Shown here: piece after piece, positions 1 through 3,735 of the stretch
How positions within the stretch are numbered: position 1 is the first letter of the stretch
Layout of the letters: each line of letters opens with the position of its first letter
Source of the DNA: JALTID01 sp027004335 [NCBI: bacterium]
GTDB lineage: Bacteria; JALSQH01
Length of the DNA: 8,160 nucleotides
Assembly: GCA_027004335.1 (NCBI GenBank)
Contig: JALTID010000180.1
Location: 1-8,160, forward strand
Reading direction: 5' to 3'
The notes under the pieces: model-generated
Databases searched by the model: none
Seen by the model: only the letters and a program-made list of their open reading frames with translations
What the model was told of the DNA's origin: nothing
Position numbers and translations under genes: made by a program

Positions 1-226
1 ACTTTTTTTTTTTTTTTTTAAACAAAAAATCGTAATTAAAAAACAACCCTATGAAATTAAAAATAACAACTACGATTGCAACAATACCTTCCCAGATGAG
101 AGAAACAAAGATGAAGGGGTCAAAAGATTCTCTGCCCTTTGCGTTCATTCTCTCATACTGATTCACAAGAAATGTTAAAAGCAGGAAGAAAATATAAAGG
201 CAGAAAAGAAATCCCCAGAAATTCAT
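1..226 (-). CDS. Small two-helix membrane protein of unknown function, 3' end outside the window
   Basis: I do not recognise this gene. Reading leftward from an ATG at 226, the frame stays open for 75 codons to the window edge. The product begins MNFWGFLFCLYIFF. It has one very hydrophobic segment at about residues 3-21, a short charged linker (NQYERMNAKGRESFD, about 22-36), and a second hydrophobic segment at about 38-64, followed by NYDFLF and a run of six lysines. This suggests a small inner-membrane protein with two helices. A GGAG ribosome binding site lies 5 bases before the ATG, and a plausible promoter lies at 248..276. The six lysines come from a 17-base A run on the coding strand, where slippage or assembly error is easy, so the frame beyond about residue 69 is uncertain. 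It is divergent from the PerR-type gene at 415. That a protein is made is inference. Confidence 0.5.
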   Translation of the reverse strand, partial: MNFWGFLFCLYIFFLLLTFLVNQYERMNAKGRESFDPFIFVSLIWEGIVAIVVVIFNFIGLFFNYDFLFKKKKKK

Positions 227-247
227 ATCCACTCCACTTTTTGAATA

Positions 248-276
248 ATATTACAAGAATTTTAAAATAGATTCAA
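248..276 (-). promoter_or_regulatory. Possible promoter for the small membrane protein
   Basis: On the minus strand TTGAAT (271-276) is followed after exactly 17 bases by TAATAT (248-253). Each hexamer matches 4 of 6 positions of the sigma-70 consensus. Transcription would start near 241, giving a leader of about 15 bases that still contains the GGAG at 232-235. The -35 hexamer lies inside the left arm of the inverted repeat at 268-278. AT-rich DNA yields such matches by chance, so this is only plausible. Confidence 0.35.
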
Positions 277-300
277 AAGAAAAAAGGGAAATATCCCTTT
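275..300 (-). terminator. Candidate intrinsic terminator for leftward transcription
   Basis: Read on the minus strand, AAAGGGA (294-300) and TCCCTTT (283-289) form a 7-bp stem with a 4-base loop, followed directly by TTTCTTTT (275-282), so the T-rich tail is continuous with the stem. It could stop leftward transcripts that leave the long operon and run antisense through the PerR-type gene, because the operon's last gene ends inside that gene and no terminator fits between them. The stem has only three G-C pairs, so it is weak. Confidence 0.4.
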
Positions 301-309
301 CCTATTTGA

Positions 310-324
310 TTAAAATTATTTTGA
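310..324. promoter_or_regulatory. PerR/Fur-box-like palindrome
   Basis: TTAAAAT-T-ATTTTGA has the 7-1-7 architecture of PerR boxes. Against the Bacillus consensus TTATAAT-N-ATTATAA it matches 11 of 14 arm positions. It lies about 30 bases upstream of the -35 box of the PerR-type gene. That is not the ideal place for direct autorepression, but it sits between the two divergent promoters. The AT-rich setting makes chance matches common. The role is inference. Confidence 0.3.
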
Positions 325-356
325 ATCTAAATTTATCCAAACAAAAAAGAATATAC

Positions 357-385
357 TTGTCAAGTTTTTTTCAAAATGCTATAAT
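357..385 (+). promoter_or_regulatory. Sigma-70-type promoter of the PerR-type regulator gene
   Basis: TTGTCA (357-362) and a perfect TATAAT (380-385) are separated by 17 bases. A TGC immediately before the -10 box (377-379) makes it an extended -10 promoter. Transcription should start near 392, leaving a leader of about 23 bases that contains the AAGGAGG ribosome binding site. This start point also argues against using the ATG at 397, which would lie only about 5 bases into the message. Confidence 0.75.
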
Positions 386-401
386 AAATTAAACTCATGT
401 T

Positions 402-408
402 AAGGAGG
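402..408 (+). promoter_or_regulatory. Ribosome binding site deciding the start at 415
   Basis: AAGGAGG lies 6 bases before the ATG at 415, an optimal spacing. The earlier in-frame ATG at 397 has no ribosome binding site and would place this purine-rich element inside the coding region, encoding the non-conserved residues RREK. Confidence 0.85.
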
Positions 409-414
409 GAGAAA

Positions 415-843
415 ATGACTTTTGAAGAGGCAGTGAAAAAATTAAAAGAATCGGGAAATATTATTTCCATGCCCAGAATGACAATACTGCGATATGTACT
501 AAACAACAAAACACATCATACTGCTGAAAGTATCTACGAAGCCTTAAAAAGTGAGTATCCCAACATCTCTATTGCCACAATCTATAACACTATGAAATTA
601 TTTGCAGAAAAAGGAATAGTAAAACAACTTATGATTGACGAGGGAAAAGTCTACTATGATTCAAACACCTACCCCCACTATCATTTCAAGTGCAAGATAT
701 GTGGTAAGATATATGATGTCGAAATACCAGCATGCTCCGAACTAAACAACATGAAAGAAATAGATGGCCATCAAATAGATGAAGCACATATATATTTCTA
801 CGGCATCTGTAAAGATTGCCTGAATAAAGAAAAATCAGGGTAG
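415..843 (+). CDS. perR: PerR-type Fur-family metalloregulator
   Basis: This is a 142-residue transcription factor of the Fur superfamily: a winged-helix DNA-binding domain (about 1-82) followed by a metal-binding dimerisation domain (about 84-138). Recognition-helix residues ISIATIYNTMKLF (51-63) are typical. Two CxxC pairs, C93/C96 and C132/C135, form the structural zinc site. The regulatory site matches Bacillus PerR: H34, D82, H88, H90 and D101. D101 occupies the position of PerR Asp104, which is Glu in most Fur proteins. PerR senses hydrogen peroxide by iron-catalysed oxidation of the histidines at the positions of H34 and H88, derepressing peroxide-defence genes. The start at 415 is chosen from the strong ribosome binding site; an upstream ATG at 397 would add six residues. 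No catalase, rubrerythrin or peroxiredoxin gene is adjacent, so its targets lie elsewhere. The 3' end overlaps the convergent lipoprotein gene by 9 bases. The family is certain; the PerR rather than Fur call is strong. Confidence 0.88.
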   Translation: MTFEEAVKKLKESGNIISMPRMTILRYVLNNKTHHTAESIYEALKSEYPNISIATIYNTMKLFAEKGIVKQLMIDEGKVYYDSNTYPHYHFKCKICGKIYDVEIPACSELNNMKEIDGHQIDEAHIYFYGICKDCLNKEKSG

Positions 844-1644
844 ATATTTAAGAGGATCAACTGGCCGTGTTCCAATCCTTATTTCAAAATGAAGATGAGG
901 ACCTGTGGCATTGCCTGTTTTCCCTACACGAGCAATTATCTCTCCCTTCTTTACTCTCTGGCCTTTTTTAACAAGATTTACTTTATTATGAGCATAAACA
1001 GTGAAAATTCTTGGACCATGTTTTATCACTATCATATTCCCATATCCTCTTAAACCATTACTGCTGTAAATTACAATCCCAGACGCAGATGCTTTCACCG
1101 GGGTTCCCTCTGGAGCTGCGATATCTATTCCATCATGATGCCTAGCACCTCTCCATCCAAATTTTGAAACAACCTTACCTTTTAGAGGCCAGAAAAATTT
1201 AGGGAGTTGAAGCACTGAAGCATGAGCCTTTTTCTCTGTTTCTTGTTTCTTACCGGGAGAAGGAACCCTTTCTTCTATTTGAGAGCTCCTACTTTTTTTA
1301 AAATAATTTTTTTTCTTTTCCACCCTATAAATTGGGCGTTCCTTTCCCTTGAGATTTTTCTCTTTTACATTTCTGCAAGAATATCTCTCTTCCCATGGTA
1401 GAGTTGTTGAAGGTACATATCTCTGATTTATTGCACCAGGAATAAAAATTTTATCCCCGGGTTTTATCTTTGTTGGATCTTTAATATTATTGATCTCCAT
1501 CACCTTATACAGCTCAACATTATATGCCTTAGCAATAGAATAAAGAGTTTGACCAGGTTTAACAATATGATAAATACCACGAGGAGTGAAACAACTACTA
1601 AACAAAAGAACAATTCCTAACAACAAAAAATTTTTCTTTCTCAT
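835..1644 (-). CDS. LysM/M23 lipoprotein, NlpD-like murein endopeptidase
   Basis: The 269-residue product has a lipoprotein signal peptide (RKK, then a hydrophobic stretch) ending at FSSC, with the lipidated cysteine at 18. One LysM peptidoglycan-binding domain spans about 25-69. A charged, low-complexity linker covers about 75-150, and a C-terminal M23 (lysostaphin-type) zinc endopeptidase covers about 153-267. The zinc and catalytic residues are intact: H170-x3-D174, H219 in YAHN, and HLH at 250-252. It should therefore be an active enzyme, unlike E. coli NlpD, whose M23 domain is degenerate and which acts by activating amidases. It would act at the cell wall from the membrane, probably in septal wall remodelling. 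Its start overlaps the yqaA stop as ATGA, with a weak GGTGA just upstream, so translation is probably coupled. The surE-to-nlpD proximity mirrors the proteobacterial surE-pcm-nlpD order, with a DedA protein in place of pcm. Confidence 0.88.
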   Translation of the reverse strand: MRKKNFLLLGIVLLFSSCFTPRGIYHIVKPGQTLYSIAKAYNVELYKVMEINNIKDPTKIKPGDKIFIPGAINQRYVPSTTLPWEERYSCRNVKEKNLKGKERPIYRVEKKKNYFKKSRSSQIEERVPSPGKKQETEKKAHASVLQLPKFFWPLKGKVVSKFGWRGARHHDGIDIAAPEGTPVKASASGIVIYSSNGLRGYGNMIVIKHGPRIFTVYAHNKVNLVKKGQRVKKGEIIARVGKTGNATGPHLHFEIRIGTRPVDPLKYLP

Positions 1645-2267
1645 TTCACCAAATATTTTACCAGCAGAAATCCACCAACCAAAAGAACGGTAAAAATTAT
1701 TGTAAGAAGATTAAAATATCTATCAATAAAATCTCTTGCTTTTTCCCCCCAGAAATAGAAAAAAGCAGATACGAGATAAAACCTCGCCCCTCTGCTCAAT
1801 GTACTTACAATTACAAAGGCTAAGAGAGGCATATGAAAAGCACCTGACGCAATGGTAAAAACTTTATATGGAACAGGAGTAAAACCAGCCACGGTGAGAA
1901 ACCAGACATTATATTGATCATACAAGCTTTTTAAGTAGAGAAACTTATCCATGGCTCCATAAAAAGTCAGGATCTTAACACCAATGGTTTCCATCAGCTT
2001 ATAACCAATATAATATCCCAGAAGCCCTCCTGTAACAGATCCAACAGTTGAAAGTAGGGCAAACCGAAAGGATTTTCTTGGCTCTCCAAGAGCAAGGGCC
2101 ATCAAAAGGACATCGGGAGGTAATGGAAAGAAAGAAGCCTCTGCAAAAGCAAGAAGTATCAACGCACCTGGACCATATGGTGTATCAGCCCAGCTAAGTA
2201 CCCAGTCATAAAGTTTCCTTATCCATCCGAATCCAGGAGCAATTCTCTGTTCAAACGACTTTCCCAT
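1641..2267 (-). CDS. YqaA-type DedA/VTT-domain inner membrane protein
   Basis: This 208-residue polytopic membrane protein belongs to the DedA/VTT (SNARE-associated) superfamily, YqaA branch. The N-terminal amphipathic part carries RKLYDWVLSWADTPYG. The first membrane segment follows with FFPLPPDVLL, then GGLLGYYIGYKL (about 79-90), the re-entrant motif GFTPVPYKVFTIASG (about 128-142) and a C-terminal helix (about 187-206). DedA relatives are implicated in lipid transport or flipping and membrane homeostasis; the substrate of this branch is not established. The only in-frame ATG that fits is at 2267, which makes the first 49 bases overlap surE. In relatives I recall, the protein begins near the RKLYDW motif (residue 17 here), so about 14 residues may be an extension or the true start may be a non-ATG codon. 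The stop overlaps the next gene as ATGA. Confidence 0.85.
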   Translation of the reverse strand: MGKSFEQRIAPGFGWIRKLYDWVLSWADTPYGPGALILLAFAEASFFPLPPDVLLMALALGEPRKSFRFALLSTVGSVTGGLLGYYIGYKLMETIGVKILTFYGAMDKFLYLKSLYDQYNVWFLTVAGFTPVPYKVFTIASGAFHMPLLAFVIVSTLSRGARFYLVSAFFYFWGEKARDFIDRYFNLLTIIFTVLLVGGFLLVKYLVK

Positions 2268-3001
2268 TTTCTGTACTCTTCAAGAAGTGAATAATTTGTT
2301 AGATCAAGGTGAATCGGGGTAATAGAAATATACCCTTTTTCAATGGTAACAATGTCTGAATCGGGGATATTCTCATAACCTAAATCTTTACCACCAATCC
2401 AGTAGTATTTCCTCCCCCTTGGATCAACCTTTTCCACGATAGCCTCTCCATATTTCCTCTTTCCCTGACGGGTAAATTTAATCCCTTTATAGTAACTACA
2501 CCTTCTCTTGTTCGGAAAATTTATATTGAGAAATGTTCCACGGGGGATTCCAGTATAAATAAAAAATTCCATTATCCTCTTAGCGACTCTGGCAGCAGGT
2601 CTGAAATAGGCAGGGAGGTCAAGAGTAGCAAGAGAAAAAGCTATAGAAGGTACTCCTAACAGACAACCCTCCATAGCAGCAGATACTGTACCCGAGTAGG
2701 TGATATCATCTCCAAGATTGGGACCAAAATTTATCCCTGAGATTACAATGTCAGGTTTTTCGGGTAAGAGACCATTTATAGATAAGTTTACACAGTCAGT
2801 AGGAGTGCCATCAACGGCAAAAAAATTTTTCTTCACCTCCTTAACCCTGAGAGGACGATAAAGAGAAAGAGCATGACTTACCGCAGATCTCTCCCTGTCT
2901 GGTGCAACAATATAAATCTTCCCCATGGGCTTGATTTCTTCATAAAGAATCCTGAGCCCTCTGGCAAAAATTCCATCATCATTTGAAAGAAGGATTACCA
3001 A
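2219..3001 (-). CDS. surE: 5'/3'-nucleotidase SurE
   Basis: SurE is a divalent-metal-dependent nucleoside monophosphate phosphatase (5'- and 3'-nucleotidase, sometimes exopolyphosphatase), cytoplasmic and linked to stationary-phase survival and nucleotide salvage. The 260-residue product begins VILLSNDDG after the initiator. It carries the metal-binding pair D8/D9, S39 in ERSAVSHALSL, and N91 in SGINFGPNLGDD followed by YSGTVSAAMEG (102-112), so the active site is complete. I place the start at a TTG (2999-3001). It puts the conserved ILLSNDDG at residue 3, as in E. coli SurE, and a GAGGTGA ribosome binding site sits just upstream. The ATG at 3064 must be wrong, because the extra 21 codons lie mostly inside the tRNA-Pro gene. 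A GTG at 3004-3006 is possible but lacks a ribosome binding site. The 3' end overlaps the YqaA gene by 49 bases. Confidence 0.93.
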   Translation of the reverse strand: MVILLSNDDGIFARGLRILYEEIKPMGKIYIVAPDRERSAVSHALSLYRPLRVKEVKKNFFAVDGTPTDCVNLSINGLLPEKPDIVISGINFGPNLGDDITYSGTVSAAMEGCLLGVPSIAFSLATLDLPAYFRPAARVAKRIMEFFIYTGIPRGTFLNINFPNKRRCSYYKGIKFTRQGKRKYGEAIVEKVDPRGRKYYWIGGKDLGYENIPDSDIVTIEKGYISITPIHLDLTNYSLLEEYRKWESRLNRELLLDSDG

Positions 3002-3003
3002 GC

Positions 3004-3010
3004 TCACCTC
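3004..3010 (-). promoter_or_regulatory. Ribosome binding site deciding the TTG start of surE
   Basis: On the minus strand GAGGTGA is a close complement of the 16S rRNA tail, and its GAGG core lies 5 bases before the TTG at 3001. This supports the TTG over the GTG embedded in the site and over the ATG at 3064 inside the tRNA gene. If the tRNA is cut out at its CCA end, a leader of about 23 AT-rich bases remains before the start codon and keeps this site intact. Confidence 0.75.
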
Positions 3011-3024
3011 AATAATATAAAAAA

Positions 3025-3101
3025 TGGTCGGGGCGAGCCGATTTGAACGGCCGACCACACGCACCCCAAGCGTGTGCGCTACCAGGCTGCGCTACGCCCC
3101 G
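3025..3101 (-). tRNA. tRNA-Pro (anticodon GGG)
   Basis: This is a 77-base cloverleaf with CCA encoded. The acceptor stem CGGGGCG pairs perfectly with CGCCCCG and is followed by discriminator A and CCA. The D arm is GCGC/GCGC with loop AGCCTGGTA. The anticodon stem CACGC/GCGTG closes the loop TTGGGGT, giving anticodon GGG (codons CCC and CCU) with G37, the G36-G37 pair that TrmD methylates. The variable loop is TGGTC, and the T arm GGCCG/CGGCT (one G-T pair) closes TTCAAAT. Nineteen of 21 stem pairs are G-C. It lies 2 bases after the merR stop and 23 bases before the surE start, on the same strand, so it is probably transcribed in the operon and released by RNase P and 3' processing. Six T residues follow the CCA directly. 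Confidence 0.97.
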
Positions 3102-3103
3102 AC

Positions 3104-3412
3104 TCAGATCTCCTCAAGAATTTTTCTTATCTCTCTCAGCTCTTTTTTTATCTGAATAACTTTTTTTTCCACTCCTCCGTTCTGCTGAAAAAACTTTCTA
3201 ACCCCTTCTATTTTCAAACCTTCTTCATATAACATTCTCTTAATCTTAGAAATTTTTTCAACATCCTCCTGAGTGTAGAGTCTCTGCCCTCCTTTTCCTC
3301 GTAAAGAAGGTTTTAAAAAAGAAAATTCCTTTTCCCAGTACCTTATCACATGGGGTTCAACCCCCACAATTCTGCTCACTTCCCCAATTTTGTAAAGATA
3401 TTTTTCATCCAT
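3104..3412 (-). CDS. Short MerR-family transcriptional regulator
   Basis: The 102-residue product is a minimal MerR protein. It has a winged helix-turn-helix (YKIGEVSRIVGVEPHVIRYWEKEF, described by positions 7-30), wing residues GKGGQRLYTQEDV (39-51), and a helix rich in K, I and E to about 75. A short coiled-coil tail (82-102) replaces the usual effector-binding domain. There are no conserved cysteines for metal or redox sensing, so an input signal cannot be read from the sequence. Translation probably reinitiates from ihfA through the overlapping TAATG, since no good ribosome binding site is seen. The stop codon lies 2 bases from the 5' end of tRNA-Pro. A similar small MerR gene beside ihfA is, as I recall, common in deltaproteobacteria; its targets are not known to me. 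Confidence 0.88.
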   Translation of the reverse strand: MDEKYLYKIGEVSRIVGVEPHVIRYWEKEFSFLKPSLRGKGGQRLYTQEDVEKISKIKRMLYEEGLKIEGVRKFFQQNGGVEKKVIQIKKELREIRKILEEI

Positions 3413-3696
3413 TATTTCTTATTTATTTCTCTTCTCCAGACCTGGCTCGGATGAAAAACAACTACTCTACGCGGAGGAATCTCAATCTCCACCTTTGTCT
3501 TGGGGTTTCTTCCGATTCTTCTTCCCTTATCTCGCAACACAAAGCTTCCAAAACCACTTACCTTTACATTTTCACCTTTCTCAAGAGCGGAACGCATAAT
3601 TTCAATGATCTCGTCCGAAAGCTGAAGAGATTCTTTCAGCGTCAGTCCAACCTTTTTGTTAATGTTCTCCGCGATCTTCGCCTTTGTTACAGTCAT
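3412..3696 (-). CDS. ihfA: Integration host factor alpha subunit (HU/IHF family)
   Basis: This 94-residue member of the HU/IHF family binds DNA as a dimer and bends it sharply, serving chromosome architecture, sigma-54 promoters and recombination. The N-terminal helices (about 3-40) form the dimer core. KVSGFGSF (45-52) leads into the beta arms. The arm tip carries GRNPKT with proline at residue 65, the residue that intercalates between base pairs. The arm returns through PPRRVVVFHPSQ. Position just downstream of pheT, as in enterobacteria (pheST-ihfA), and the GRNPKT/RRVVVF pattern favour IhfA over HU or IhfB; a homodimer-forming HU-like protein is the alternative. A strong AAGGAGG ribosome binding site lies 5-7 bases before the ATG. 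The gap to pheT is 39 bases, with no convincing promoter in it. Confidence 0.9.
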   Translation of the reverse strand: MTVTKAKIAENINKKVGLTLKESLQLSDEIIEIMRSALEKGENVKVSGFGSFVLRDKGRRIGRNPKTKVEIEIPPRRVVVFHPSQVWRREINKK

Positions 3697-3735
3697 CTTT
3701 CCCTCCTTTCTTAATATAATTTAGCATATTTTTAC

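Larger units (their letters stand above)
268..329. repeat. Inverted repeat in the divergent intergenic region, possible operator or cruciform
   Basis: The arms TAGATTCAAAA (268-278) and TTTTGAATCTA (319-329) are perfect 11-base reverse complements separated by 40 bases. That spacer contains a second, smaller hairpin (283-300). The repeat lies between the divergent membrane-protein and PerR-type genes and upstream of the latter's promoter. An operator pair or a looped structure would fit. Chance is possible in such AT-rich DNA, although an 11-base perfect match containing GATTC is fairly specific. Confidence 0.45.

Noticed and set aside
379-393. Second PerR-box-like match overlapping the -10 box of the regulator promoter
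   Set aside because: Only about 10 of 14 arm positions match, and most come from the TATAAT hexamer itself in AT-rich DNA.
397-414. Upstream ATG extending the PerR-type regulator by six residues
   Set aside because: No ribosome binding site, only about 5 bases from the predicted transcript start, and the optimal AAGGAGG precedes the ATG at 415.
3002-3064. Upstream start for SurE giving 281 residues
   Set aside because: The extra residues are mostly translated from the tRNA-Pro gene and do not match SurE, whose conserved start is at the TTG.
3451-3714. Plus-strand open frame opposite ihfA
   Set aside because: Antisense to a complete IHF gene; no ribosome binding site and no family resemblance.
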